A stretch of DNA of 64,000 nt from GCA-2718815 sp963578105 (GTDB taxonomy: Bacteria > Planctomycetota > Planctomycetia > Pirellulales > Pirellulaceae). A program made the position numbers and the translations under genes. The notes under the pieces were generated by a model. It was not told the origin of the DNA, made no database searches, and worked only from the letters and a program-made list of their open reading frames with translations. The DNA lies in the NCBI GenBank assembly GCA_963578105.1, contig CAUZBP010000004.1, forward strand, positions 62,001-126,000. The letters run 5' to 3'. Below, piece by piece: positions 17,407 to 26,224 of the stretch; position 1 is the first letter of the stretch; the number at the start of each line of letters is the position of its first letter.

Positions 17407-18167
17407 GAAAATCACTGGACCGCGGATGCCACCCGGGGGATGATTTTGTCAGGGCAGCCCGGATGGGGCGGGTCCTGCCTGAATGATTGTCGAGCCTGCG
17501 AGTCGGTCAGTTCCAGCAAGGTTCCTGCACGGCGCACCACCGGGCGACCTGGGGATTGTGGAAGGGAACTTCTTCCCGCCAGAGAAGCAGAAGCTCGGCG
17601 GTTCTTTGGACCAGTGATATAACTGGTTGCATCTGCCACGTAGCGCTGTGTCCGTCGTTTTGAAATGGATACTGAAACATCCCGTCCCGATGTTGGGTGG
17701 ATGACTGCTCCACGGTTGCGGTAGCCTGGCGGGATACTTTTCGTGGAAGACTGAATGCGAGACTTTGCAGGGGTTGTCGGTACCTGGAGGAATTGCCGCC
17801 CGTCGTCAGGACGACGAACCGTCGACACAATCAGCGAGGGAACGCAGCCCTACTCTGTCGATGGTCGGGTGACGATCGGGGATTAAACCCTGGAATTATC
17901 ACGGCTTGTCGCCACAACACGGTGTGGCGGTCCGCTGAGCGGGGTCAGGTGGCGACGAAAGTGCTTCCGGTCGAGCAGGCGTGGCGAGTTGCGGTGTCTT
18001 GTGGCGACGCATTTCGCACCGGGTTTTCCGATAGGTTGAATCTCGCCAAATCCTTTGGGCCGGTTCTCTAAGGAACTGTAGTCGCCGTCTGTTTTCTATA
18101 TTATGATTGGGTGCTTTCTGTGACGCGCGAAGCCTCTGGAGATCCTGTGTTTGGGGATGGTGAGATC
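17407..18167. other. Long spacer upstream of mgtE
   Basis: 761 bases without a supportable gene: frames on both strands are Arg/Ser/Gly-rich with no domain. TATATTAT at 18097-18104 could be a -10 element for mgtE but has no good -35. I looked for M-box (Mg2+) riboswitch features and saw none. Confidence 0.4.
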
Positions 18168-19529
18168 ATGATCAATACGTTGTATCTGCCTGAATTGCGC
18201 GAGTTATTGGATGAAGGCAACGATGTGGAATTAGCAGAATTCTGTACTGCCCTGCATCCGGCTCGTACGGCGGACTTCATGGAAGGTTTAACGACGGACG
18301 AGAGGTGGTCGGTGCTACGGCACGCTGCTATCGAATCACGGGTCGGCATCTTCAGCTACTTTGACCGCGAATGTCAGGCTGACGCGGTTGGGTCTCAGGA
18401 CCGCAGAGAAGTCGCCGAAGTGATCGCCGCGATGCCGCCGGATGATCGAGTCGACCTGTTGAACGACGTCGATTCACAAGTGGTGTCCGAGTTGTTGCCA
18501 ATGTTGCCTGCCGTTGAAAGACGAGACATCCTGCGACTGCGAGCCTATCCGGAGGAGTCAGCTGGCGCACTGATGACGACCGAATTTGCCGAACTGAGTG
18601 AAAACCTGTCGGTCAAAGAAGCAATCGAAGAAATAGGTCGCCAGGCGCGAGAACTGGAAACGATCAGTTACCTCTACATCGTGGACGACGATCAATCGGA
18701 TCAGTTGAGAGGTGTCATTTCGGCACGACAACTGATTTCAGCCGTTGCCCGTCCGGAAATGACACTGGCGCAGTTGATGGAACGCGATCTGGTGACCGTG
18801 AATGTTCTGGACGACCAGGAAGAAATTGCAAACAAGGTAGCGCATTTCGACCTGTTGGCGATCCCCGTCATCGATGACGACCGGCGCATGCTAGGGATTA
18901 TTACGCACGACGACATTATCGACGTGTTTCGTGAGGAAGCTACGGAAGATGCCCACCGCATTGCAGGTGTCGATCCGTTGGAGCAAAGTTACCTGGAAAC
19001 CGGGATATTCACCCTCACCTGGAAGCGGGGAGTCTGGTTGATTGTACTGTTTGTGGGGGCCTTGCTGACGGCCTTTGCCTTGACCTATTACGACGAACAT
19101 CATCTCAAAATGTGGTCCTGGCTGGTGGTGTTTATACCACTGGTCATTTCCAGCGGGGGAAATTCGGGGAATCAATCGGCCACCTTGATCATCACCGCAA
19201 TGGCGACAGGAGATGTGACGCTGAGTGACTGGTATCAGGTGATTCGTCGAGAGTTGTTCGTCGGGCTGTTGTTGGGATGTGGGTTGGGTGCGATCGGGTT
19301 TATGTCGGCTCTGGCCATGAGCTATTCCCTGAGGGAATCGGCTGTCTTGCCCATTACCCTGTTACTTGTCGTGGTAAGCGGGACTTTGTTAGGAGCCGCA
19401 CTGCCGCTCATTTTCAAACGCCTCGGACTCGACCCGGCACTCATGAGTAACCCGTTTGTGGCCGGGATCATCGATATTCTCGGGATTGTGATCTACATGT
19501 CCGTCGCAGCGTGGTTATTGAGCAGCTAG
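18168..19529 (+). CDS. mgtE: Magnesium transporter MgtE
   Basis: A 453-aa Mg2+ channel. An N-terminal superhelical MgtE_N domain (to about 125), then a CBS pair (EESAGALMTTEF, and VLDDQEEIANKV to IITHDDIIDVF) that senses cytoplasmic Mg2+, then about five membrane helices from residue 300. The pore signature SSGGNSGNQSAT is present in the second membrane segment. ATG 18168 has GGTGAG upstream and is preferred over GTG 18111. It stands alone with a 761-base spacer upstream and converges on a small gene. Confidence 0.95.
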   Translation: MINTLYLPELRELLDEGNDVELAEFCTALHPARTADFMEGLTTDERWSVLRHAAIESRVGIFSYFDRECQADAVGSQDRREVAEVIAAMPPDDRVDLLNDVDSQVVSELLPMLPAVERRDILRLRAYPEESAGALMTTEFAELSENLSVKEAIEEIGRQARELETISYLYIVDDDQSDQLRGVISARQLISAVARPEMTLAQLMERDLVTVNVLDDQEEIANKVAHFDLLAIPVIDDDRRMLGIITHDDIIDVFREEATEDAHRIAGVDPLEQSYLETGIFTLTWKRGVWLIVLFVGALLTAFALTYYDEHHLKMWSWLVVFIPLVISSGGNSGNQSATLIITAMATGDVTLSDWYQVIRRELFVGLLLGCGLGAIGFMSALAMSYSLRESAVLPITLLLVVVSGTLLGAALPLIFKRLGLDPALMSNPFVAGIIDILGIVIYMSVAAWLLSS

Positions 19530-19632
19530 ATATCCATGCGAGCCCCGGCCTTGTCACCGTAAAACACGTTGAGGCAGGACCAGGGTTGCTTGCTCTCTGC
19601 GTGAACCCGTGGCCCGCGATCCGGGTGTTGGG

Positions 19633-19658
19633 CCCCGGTCTGGGGAAAACGGGGTTTT
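19633..19658 (+). terminator. Weak terminator-like stem after mgtE
   Basis: CCCC (19633-19636) can pair with GGGG at 19642-19645 or at 19651-19654, the latter followed by TTTT (19655-19658). It lies in the convergent gap between mgtE and the small minus-strand gene. The stem is short, so this is a weak call. Confidence 0.25.
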
Positions 19659-19678
19659 GTGGGTGTTGCCCGCAGGGG

Positions 19679-20014
19679 TTAAGCGTCCAGCACGGGTTGC
19701 CCCACGTATAGTTGCAGGATCTGGCTTTGAACCTTGATAGCCCGGATCAGAATCCAGATTTGTTCCGGTTGGAAGTGCTTCGGGTCGGAAGAAGCGAGTG
19801 ATTCGAGATCGTTGGTCATCGCGGCGTGTTGGTCCGTGGCGGCTTGTAGCTTCAAGCCCATTTCGTTCCACGCTTCCGCGAGGTTGCGTTCGTCACCCAG
19901 TGCGTTGTGATTGGGGACGGAGTTGCTTAACAGGAGGCAAAGTCGAGCCACTTCAGTAAGGTTGGCATCGGGTTGTATGGTTTCAATCCGCGCAGCAAGC
20001 TCATGACAGTTCAT
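19679..20014 (-). CDS. Conserved-looking small helical protein, unknown function
   Basis: A 111-aa, mostly alpha-helical cytoplasmic protein with no signal peptide or membrane segment. It has a plausible amphipathic pattern (LTEVARLCLLLSN, LAEAWNEMGLKLQAAT) and an end with PEQIWILIRAIKVQSQILQ, which I believe recurs in planctomycete proteins of this size. No catalytic motif is visible. ATG start; it converges with mgtE. Function unknown. Confidence 0.6.
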   Translation of the reverse strand: MNCHELAARIETIQPDANLTEVARLCLLLSNSVPNHNALGDERNLAEAWNEMGLKLQAATDQHAAMTNDLESLASSDPKHFQPEQIWILIRAIKVQSQILQLYVGQPVLDA

Positions 20015-20406
20015 AGCTGACCCTAAATCTGGATGTGCGAGTTTTCGCGAGACAACGATCCGGCACTCTGGGAATCGCCGACGGCCGAATGGCCGTGGTA
20101 GTTTTAACGAGCGACGTATGGAAAAGAAAATGGAAAAGGGTCGAATTCCGGGAGGAAATTCCTGCTCCGGTTCGACTGTTGTCCAACTTTAGCTTAGTTT
20201 CTAAATCACGGCCAGGATTTCAGGAAAAACTGAGCGGTTTGATGTGGCGGACCGGGCAACAGGCGAAGCGACCACCTGCCGGTGATTGTTGTGTTTCCTT
20301 TAGACAACGTCCGTGCAGTTGGAAGGACGCCAGTCTTGCCGATGGTACGACTGGTGGCGATGTGAGTGACGGCGAGCGGTGTCCCTTTCCCGCGCACGCC
20401 GGGTTC
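20015..20406. other. Spacer between two minus-strand genes
   Basis: 392 bases; no domain-bearing frame, repeat or terminator recognised. Confidence 0.4.
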
Positions 20407-21528
20407 CTAGTGGCCAAGGCACTCTTTTACCGCCTCGTAGTGTTCACGTATCCGGGTGGCGCAAGCCTTGTCAGAGAAATGGTACCGGATGCGTTGGCGG
20501 GCTGATGTCCCCAGTTCAGCTTGTCTTGCCGAGTCTTGCAAGATGCAGTCGATTTCATGCGCCATTTTGTCGGGGTTCTGAGCGGGAACGAGCACTGCGG
20601 AATTCGTTCGGGGAGGAAAAATTTCACTGGTGCCGCCCACGTCCGTCGCCACAATGGGTAGGCCCACAGCGGCGGCTTCCAGTAGAACGCGTCCCAGGGG
20701 TTCTTGACGGGCTCCGTGGACCAGGGCGGTCAATTCGGGAAGGAGTCGCGCGATGTCGTTTCGATATCCCAGGAAATGGACATGTTCTGCCAGGTCAGGC
20801 GACCCTGCGCGACGGCGTAGCGATTGTTCAAATTCGATCGACTCGAGTTTTTGGGAGTGGCGTTCACCGACGATCAGCAAATGGATATTGCTTTGCCTTG
20901 AGATGACCTGGCGAAACGCCTCCAGCACGTCCTGGGTACTTTTTCGCAACCCGATTTGGCCCACCGTGGCCAGTAGGATGGAGGAAGGTGGCAGGGACAA
21001 CTCCCGGTGCAGATAGCCGGTGCGCTCCCGTGGCCGGAATCGATGGAGATCGACACCATTGTGGACAACGTGAAGCTTTTCAGGGGCAACTCCGCAGCGT
21101 TCGTACCAGGCCTTGGTGGCGGCTGATACGGCCAGCAGGCGGGCATGACATTGCAGATCACGTGACGCCTGGCCGCTGATGCGCAGCATGTCGCGCAGGT
21201 GTCCCAGGCTGGGTATGGCGGCTCGCGCGGCTACGGGGCCGACGAGACGGCTCATCGCGACGCTGTTGGCGTGGATCAATTGCGGACGGATTTGTTGACA
21301 GACCCGCAACAGTTGCTCCCTCAAAGCCTGTTGCGGATGGCGTTGTCCCTGGCCGTTGTGAAACTCGAGCAAGCGGGTTTCAATATGCATCTGCTCGAGT
21401 TCACGTTGCAGGGGTCCGGCACAACCGATGGCCACGACGATATCGAAGGCGGCGGCCTGCAGTTGGGGCAGGATGGCCAGTAGCGAGCGTTCCCCACCAT
21501 TGAGCGTGGCATACTCACAAAAAATCAG
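20407..21528 (-). CDS. Glycosyltransferase family 4, 5' end disrupted or using a rare start
   Basis: A GT-B retaining glycosyltransferase. The donor-binding half has VHNGVDLHRFRPRE, LLATVGQIGLRKS, VHFLGYRNDIARLLPE and the EPLGRVLLEAAAVGLPIVATDVGG signature with its EX7E spacing. The first conventional start in frame is GTG 21435, but the coding frame clearly continues upstream: TLIFCEYATLNGGERSLL matches the normal GT4 N-terminus. No ATG, GTG or TTG exists in frame before it. The coordinate given uses a CTG at 21528. A GTG with GGGAGG lies just upstream in another frame, separated by a C4 tract, so a one-base indel is possible. Substrate unknown. Confidence 0.78.
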   Translation of the reverse strand: MIFCEYATLNGGERSLLAILPQLQAAAFDIVVAIGCAGPLQRELEQMHIETRLLEFHNGQGQRHPQQALREQLLRVCQQIRPQLIHANSVAMSRLVGPVAARAAIPSLGHLRDMLRISGQASRDLQCHARLLAVSAATKAWYERCGVAPEKLHVVHNGVDLHRFRPRERTGYLHRELSLPPSSILLATVGQIGLRKSTQDVLEAFRQVISRQSNIHLLIVGERHSQKLESIEFEQSLRRRAGSPDLAEHVHFLGYRNDIARLLPELTALVHGARQEPLGRVLLEAAAVGLPIVATDVGGTSEIFPPRTNSAVLVPAQNPDKMAHEIDCILQDSARQAELGTSARQRIRYHFSDKACATRIREHYEAVKECLGH

Positions 21529-21698
21529 AGTTCTGAGGGGATTGTAGGAACCGGTCGCGTCACGCCTCCCTCGCCTGATACGCCTGCGGATTCAGTGAAT
21601 AGAGTGGATGTTCGTTTGCCGATCCGTGCACGAGTCTCGTTGTCCGAAGTTGGAACTGAAACAGAATGGTGAATGTTGCTCGTGAAACGAGCCCGGGT

Positions 21699-22586
21699 TC
21701 AGAGCAGACCATAACCAGTCAACGTCTGTTGTAGCTTGGATTCTCCAGCGGAATCGAGCGGAGTCATGGGTAACCTCAGTTCTCCCGAATCTCGTCCCAG
21801 CATTTTCATGGCAATTTTGATGGGAATGGGATTGGTGGCCAGGCCCAGCATGTCGCGGCAGAGCGGAAACAGTTTGTGATGCCACTGGATGGCCAGTTTG
21901 ATGTCACTTTGTTGGTGGGCATGCACCAGCTGAATCATGTCTTGCGGGATAATGTTTCCGACCACCGAGATAACTCCCTCGCCCCCGATCGACATCAAGG
22001 GTAACGTCAGGCTGTCATCTCCGCTCAGTACCGTCAAATCGGTGGCTGCCAGAATGTGCGATGCCTGGTCCAATTGGCCCGTCGCTTCTTTGACCATGGT
22101 GATGTTGTCGACTTCGGCAAGTCGACAGATGGTTTCCGGTTCAATGTTCTTGGCTGCTCTTCCAGGAATGTTGTACACACAAATTGGTATCTGAACCGCC
22201 TCGGCGACCTGCTTGTAATGTTGGTAGAACCCCTCCTGGGTCGGTTTGTTGTAATACGGGGCAACGACCAAGGCGGCGTCGGCTCCTTCTTTGGCAGCCC
22301 ATCGAGTCAGTCGCAAGGCTTCCGCCGTACTGTTTGAACCGGTTCCCGCCATGACTTTTACGCGACCTGCGGCGGTTTGCACGACTTCTGAGATCACTTT
22401 TTCGTGTTCGTCGTGGCTGAGTGTGGGCGATTCGCCCGTCGTACCAACGGGGCAAAGGCATTTTGTGCCCGCGTCGATCTGAAACTCCACCTGCCGGCGC
22501 AGCGCATCGTAGTCGACCGATCCGTCCCGGAAAGGAGTAATCATTGCAACGGACAGGTCGGCGAATTCAGAGCCTTTTCTTTTCAT
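21699..22586 (-). CDS. dapA: 4-hydroxy-tetrahydrodipicolinate synthase
   Basis: A 295-aa class I aldolase condensing pyruvate and aspartate semialdehyde, the first step to diaminopimelate and lysine. The Schiff-base lysine is K166 (TMVKEATG), the catalytic tyrosine Y138 (VYNIPGR), and VGTTGESPTL and APYYNKPTQEG are intact. Length is standard. Lysine/DAP synthesis fits the peptidoglycan now known in many Planctomycetes. It lies between pdxJ and a glycosyltransferase on the same strand with gaps of over 150 bases, so an operon is not obvious. Confidence 0.94.
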   Translation of the reverse strand: MKRKGSEFADLSVAMITPFRDGSVDYDALRRQVEFQIDAGTKCLCPVGTTGESPTLSHDEHEKVISEVVQTAAGRVKVMAGTGSNSTAEALRLTRWAAKEGADAALVVAPYYNKPTQEGFYQHYKQVAEAVQIPICVYNIPGRAAKNIEPETICRLAEVDNITMVKEATGQLDQASHILAATDLTVLSGDDSLTLPLMSIGGEGVISVVGNIIPQDMIQLVHAHQQSDIKLAIQWHHKLFPLCRDMLGLATNPIPIKIAMKMLGRDSGELRLPMTPLDSAGESKLQQTLTGYGLL

Positions 22587-22926
22587 GGCGAGAGACCTAC
22601 TTGGAGAGGCGGGATTTCCGATCAGCCCTTTATGATAAGGCAGAAAACGACTGGAGTGAATGGGTCAGGAAGACGCTGCCAAAGACTGTGTTAACGAACA
22701 GGTTGCAGCCAGCCGGTTATTTCCTTTTGAGAATCTGGCTCGCCGTGCTGCGGGAGTCTTGTGGTGGTAACAAAAGGTTTCCTGTTTCCTCTGGTTGTGA
22801 CCCGGTTCAGGGGGTGGGAACGAGGAAGTCCGGTTTCTGTCGCGATCTGGGGGAAAGTTTCACCGTCTGCGCGAGACGCTCCGGAAGGGTGTTTTGGCAG
22901 CCTTGAATCCATGGCCGCTACCTCGA
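22587..22926. other. Spacer between dapA and pdxJ
   Basis: 340 bases; frames here have no recognisable protein, and no terminator or promoter stands out. Confidence 0.4.
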
Positions 22927-23637
22927 TCACTCCACCAATTTTTTCATTTCTCGCACAGCCCGTTCCATGCCAACCATCAGCGCGCGAGCGACGATGCTAT
23001 GTCCGATATTCAGTTCGTGCATGCCTTCGATGGCAGACACAGGTTTCACATTCTGGTAAGTCAGGCCGTGTCCCGCGTGGAGTGTCAGGTCCAAACTGCG
23101 GCTCAATCGTCCAGCATTGGCCAGCGTGGCAAGTGCCGATTTCTGCTGTGATCCACTGGCCAGGGCATATTGGCCGGTGTGAAGTTCAATGGCTTCGACC
23201 TGCAATTCTGCTGCAGTTTCAATTTGTTGTGGATCTGGATCGATGAACAGGCTTACGGCGATGCCAGCGCCCTGCAGCCTCTTGACGGCTTCCTGCACAC
23301 GGTCTCGAGACATGACAACGTCCAGTCCTCCTTCCGTGGTGACTTCTTCCCTTCGTTCCGGTACGAGTGTGGCCTGATCGGGTTTCACGGAACTGGCGAT
23401 TTCCAGAACCTGCGTTTCACAAGCAAGTTCAAGGTTCAACTTCACATGCACGGTTTCACGCAGCAGGCGGAAATCCCGCTCCTGGATGTGACGACGGTCT
23501 TCACGGAGGTGGATGGTGATTCCATCAGCGCCTCCCAGTTCTGCCAATGCGGCCGCCCAGATTGGATCGGGTTCGAAAGTGCGTCGCGCCTGTCGGACGG
23601 TGGCAACATGATCGATGTTGACGCCCAGTTCGGCCAT
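22927..23637 (-). CDS. pdxJ: Pyridoxine 5'-phosphate synthase
   Basis: A 236-aa TIM-barrel enzyme that joins 1-deoxyxylulose 5-phosphate and 3-amino-2-oxopropyl phosphate to make pyridoxine phosphate. The start GVNIDHVATVRQAR, the TIHLREDRRHI segment and the VKLNLELA strand are diagnostic of PdxJ. AAGGAG lies 7 bases before the ATG. It lies 289 bases downstream of the RFAP synthase gene on the same strand; several enzymes in this window (cysteine desulfurase, the two trans-sulfuration enzymes) need the PLP it helps make. Confidence 0.95.
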   Translation of the reverse strand: MAELGVNIDHVATVRQARRTFEPDPIWAAALAELGGADGITIHLREDRRHIQERDFRLLRETVHVKLNLELACETQVLEIASSVKPDQATLVPERREEVTTEGGLDVVMSRDRVQEAVKRLQGAGIAVSLFIDPDPQQIETAAELQVEAIELHTGQYALASGSQQKSALATLANAGRLSRSLDLTLHAGHGLTYQNVKPVSAIEGMHELNIGHSIVARALMVGMERAVREMKKLVE

Positions 23638-23926
23638 TTCTTGCTCCTTGTATCTACTCGGAAAGTGAATTCAGGATGATGGATCAGTTCTAACCGGCAC
23701 TGACAGTCGTTTCAAAACTGGTTTGCATGCGACGTCACGAAGCGTCTGCGCCGGTGGTTGAAACGGTCGCGAACCTGTCTCTTTTATTTTTCCTCCCAGT
23801 TGGCGGAAGAGGATCTGTAAGACGTCAATCGACGATTCCCGGCCTTCTGGTGCAACTGCGCGGCGGCAGTCCAGGTGTCGCTGCACGCGCGGTGGTTGGT
23901 TGGGTGACGAAGCTCGGGATAAGATT

Positions 23927-24910
23927 TTAACACGAGGCGTTCAGGACTTCGATCCGGGCTCCACAGTCATTAGGTCGGGAAATCGTGATATCGGTGTTGG
24001 CGGTCCGGGGATCGTCCCGCAGACGTGCCGCAAAGTCGTCAGCAATTCGTTCACTTTCGGTGAAGGCGAATACGGTGGGTCCCCACGAACTTTGTCCCAC
24101 GCCGTGCAGGTTCCAGGATCTTAACTGTTGAATAAGTTGTTCTTGCCAGGCGTCTGCAAAAGGTCCGCCCTGGACGTCGGAAAAACACATTCCCGCCCGG
24201 TGACCGTAGCGGTAGACACTCTCACTGAAATCCTGAAATCGACCCTCGCGGGCTGCAGGAAGCATGTGGCAGGAGACTTCGTTTTTCAGGGAAGTGGAAA
24301 CATCCGTCGGGACCGGCGCGACGTGACCGAAGGCATGTTGTTCCCCTTCGCCGGACATCCCTTGGCCCCGACGGCGGCAAATCAGCAGAATTCTCCAGGA
24401 GGATGGTAGCACAACCCGCTGTTCGAGGCGTGACGTACCGTCCGGGCCGGATTTTCCTGATTCATAGATCAAGCCACCGTGAAAGAAACCATAGGTGCCG
24501 ACCGTTGACCGGCGGGCTCGTGAGACAGAGCGTGCCAGGTCATCGGGACCCTTAGCGGGGACACGGAAAAATCGGTTCAGCCCTGCTGCTACCGACAATG
24601 CCAGTTGCGTCCCTGACCCCAGGCCACGGTGCGGGCGCAATGCCTGGTGGATGTGAATGCGACAACGTAAATCACTACTCCGGTCGGTTGAATCTGACCA
24701 GCGGTCAACAATGTCACGTACCCGGTCCGACTGATCACCGCTGACCTCCAGTTGGTCTGCTGACTCGAAGGAGAGTCGGCAGTAAGGCGGTTCGACCATC
24801 AGGCCAACCCCTCCAAACTGTCGCCGGGAGGCCTGACCAAAGGACATCAGTCCGAAATGAATTCGACTAGGAGCGGTTACTTGGATCACGGAGTCAGCCA
24901 CGTTAATCAA
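23927..24910 (-). CDS. Beta-ribofuranosylaminobenzene 5'-phosphate synthase homologue (H4MPT biosynthesis)
   Basis: A 327-aa GHMP-superfamily protein like methanogen RFAP synthase (MptG), which couples p-aminobenzoate to PRPP with loss of CO2, the first committed step of methanopterin synthesis. Seen: APSRIHFGLMSFG at the N-terminus, the FGGVGLM segment, the glycine-rich loop HRGLGSGTQLALSVAAGLN, SRARRSTVGTYGFFHGG, and VGQSSWGPTVFAF near the C-terminus. Start TTG 24910 overlaps the DUF447 stop by 4 bases, indicating translational coupling; GTG 24901 is an alternative. Genes for pABA synthesis lie three and four genes up the same strand, which supports the assignment. Confidence 0.88.
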   Translation of the reverse strand: MINVADSVIQVTAPSRIHFGLMSFGQASRRQFGGVGLMVEPPYCRLSFESADQLEVSGDQSDRVRDIVDRWSDSTDRSSDLRCRIHIHQALRPHRGLGSGTQLALSVAAGLNRFFRVPAKGPDDLARSVSRARRSTVGTYGFFHGGLIYESGKSGPDGTSRLEQRVVLPSSWRILLICRRRGQGMSGEGEQHAFGHVAPVPTDVSTSLKNEVSCHMLPAAREGRFQDFSESVYRYGHRAGMCFSDVQGGPFADAWQEQLIQQLRSWNLHGVGQSSWGPTVFAFTESERIADDFAARLRDDPRTANTDITISRPNDCGARIEVLNASC

Positions 24911-25479
24911 CCCAGTGGGAAATCAGCTTGACGAATGTGTTCTTCCAGCAGGGCGAAGGCACGCTGCTCGGCCGGGCCTGCGGTTTTTTCGACCAGAACT
25001 CGCAAACGATCTATTTCGCGTTGTATGGTGTCTCGTTCCAGGAACCGGGTGCGTGTTGCCAGAATCGCTGCTTCAACGACGGCGTGTTTTGCACGGTTGA
25101 ATCCAAAGAAATCTCGAAGAGTTTCTTGCTGCACGACCTGGCATTTCATGCGGGACCGTTCCTGACGGTCGTCGATTTCAGTGACCTGTAATCCAAACCA
25201 GCGACAAGCGCTCGCGATAATCATCCCGTCGAGGGCGACACAAGGGTGCATTTCCGGTAAGGGATATGGTTGACCGATGGCGGCCTGGGCCAGAAGTTCC
25301 ACATCGTCAGTCACATGAAAAATGCCTTGCCCGGTACGTTTTAGGTTCTGGTAGGTGGTGGAGGTCGCGAAAGGCCGCAGTACAAATGAAGAGAGACTTG
25401 CATCGACAGTTGGTCCCATCGGCGAGATATTGGGAGAGCCGTCCTGATTGATTGTGGTGATGACGCCTTCGAGAATCAC
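24907..25479 (-). CDS. DUF447 domain protein of the tetrahydromethanopterin cluster
   Basis: A 190-aa protein of the DUF447 family. The N-terminal half resembles a flavin-reductase-like split barrel (ILEGVITTINQDGSPNISPMGP), and a helical tail follows. DUF447 genes recur in bacterial H4MPT clusters, but the exact reaction is not established to my knowledge; binding of a flavin or pterin is a reasonable guess. The start is GTG 25479. It overlaps the RFAP synthase gene by 4 bases and follows pabA by 76 bases. Confidence 0.8.
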   Translation of the reverse strand: MILEGVITTINQDGSPNISPMGPTVDASLSSFVLRPFATSTTYQNLKRTGQGIFHVTDDVELLAQAAIGQPYPLPEMHPCVALDGMIIASACRWFGLQVTEIDDRQERSRMKCQVVQQETLRDFFGFNRAKHAVVEAAILATRTRFLERDTIQREIDRLRVLVEKTAGPAEQRAFALLEEHIRQADFPLG

Positions 25480-25555
25480 GTGAGTACTGTTGCTAAATGA
25501 GGAATGAAAGTGGGTGTGTGGAGGTTCATGCCAATGCCGGAAGTGCGGTTTCTTT

Positions 25556-26224
25556 TTAAAACGTTACGGGACCCAGCGGCAGGTGCTGTTCAGGGCGCAG
25601 CGCCAGGTCCCGCTCGGCGTCAATGCCGGGAACAGGGTGTGGCAGGACCAGGCCAATCTGCCGCAGGAAGTTTGCCAGGATCCCAAAGCCGCACTCCGTC
25701 AAAATGGATTCGGGATGAAACTGTACGCCAACCAGCGGGTAACGGGAGTGTTGGATTGCCATGACTACTCCGTCTTGCGTGCGTGCGGTAACTTCAAAGC
25801 ACGTGTCCAGCGTATTCTCGTCAATTACCAGAGAGTGATATCGGCAGGCGTTAAAAGGGCTTTCGAGTCCTGCAAAAATTCCCTGGCCGGCATGAAAAAT
25901 CTGACTGACTCTGCCGTGCACGGGTTCGGGTGCGCGGACGATCTCGGCCTCCCATGCGGCTGCCAGAATTTGATGTCCCAGGCAAACTCCGAAGAACGGG
26001 AATTGTCTGTGTACGGCCCGCACGATTTCGACACTCAGTCCGGCATCTCGGGGGGTACAGGGACCGGGTGACAACACAATCGCTGCGGGCGACATACGCC
26101 GGATTGTTGCAGCATCGATCTGGTCGTTGCGTACGACGTGTGTCGCCTGTCCAAGGCGTTCGAGATACCTGGCCAGGTTGTGGGCGAAACTATCGTAGTT
26201 GTCAATCAGTAGGATTTCACTCAT
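25556..26224 (-). CDS. pabA: Aminodeoxychorismate/anthranilate synthase glutamine amidotransferase subunit
   Basis: A 222-aa class I glutamine amidotransferase that feeds ammonia to the PabB partner. The catalytic triad is complete: C81 in GVCLGHQ, H170 and E172 in GVQFHPES. ATG 26224 overlaps the pabB stop by 4 bases (ATGA), the classic arrangement of coupled subunits. The sequence cannot by itself separate PabA from TrpG, and in many bacteria one subunit serves both; the neighbour and the RFAP synthase point to pABA. Confidence 0.9.
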   Translation of the reverse strand: MSEILLIDNYDSFAHNLARYLERLGQATHVVRNDQIDAATIRRMSPAAIVLSPGPCTPRDAGLSVEIVRAVHRQFPFFGVCLGHQILAAAWEAEIVRAPEPVHGRVSQIFHAGQGIFAGLESPFNACRYHSLVIDENTLDTCFEVTARTQDGVVMAIQHSRYPLVGVQFHPESILTECGFGILANFLRQIGLVLPHPVPGIDAERDLALRPEQHLPLGPVTF

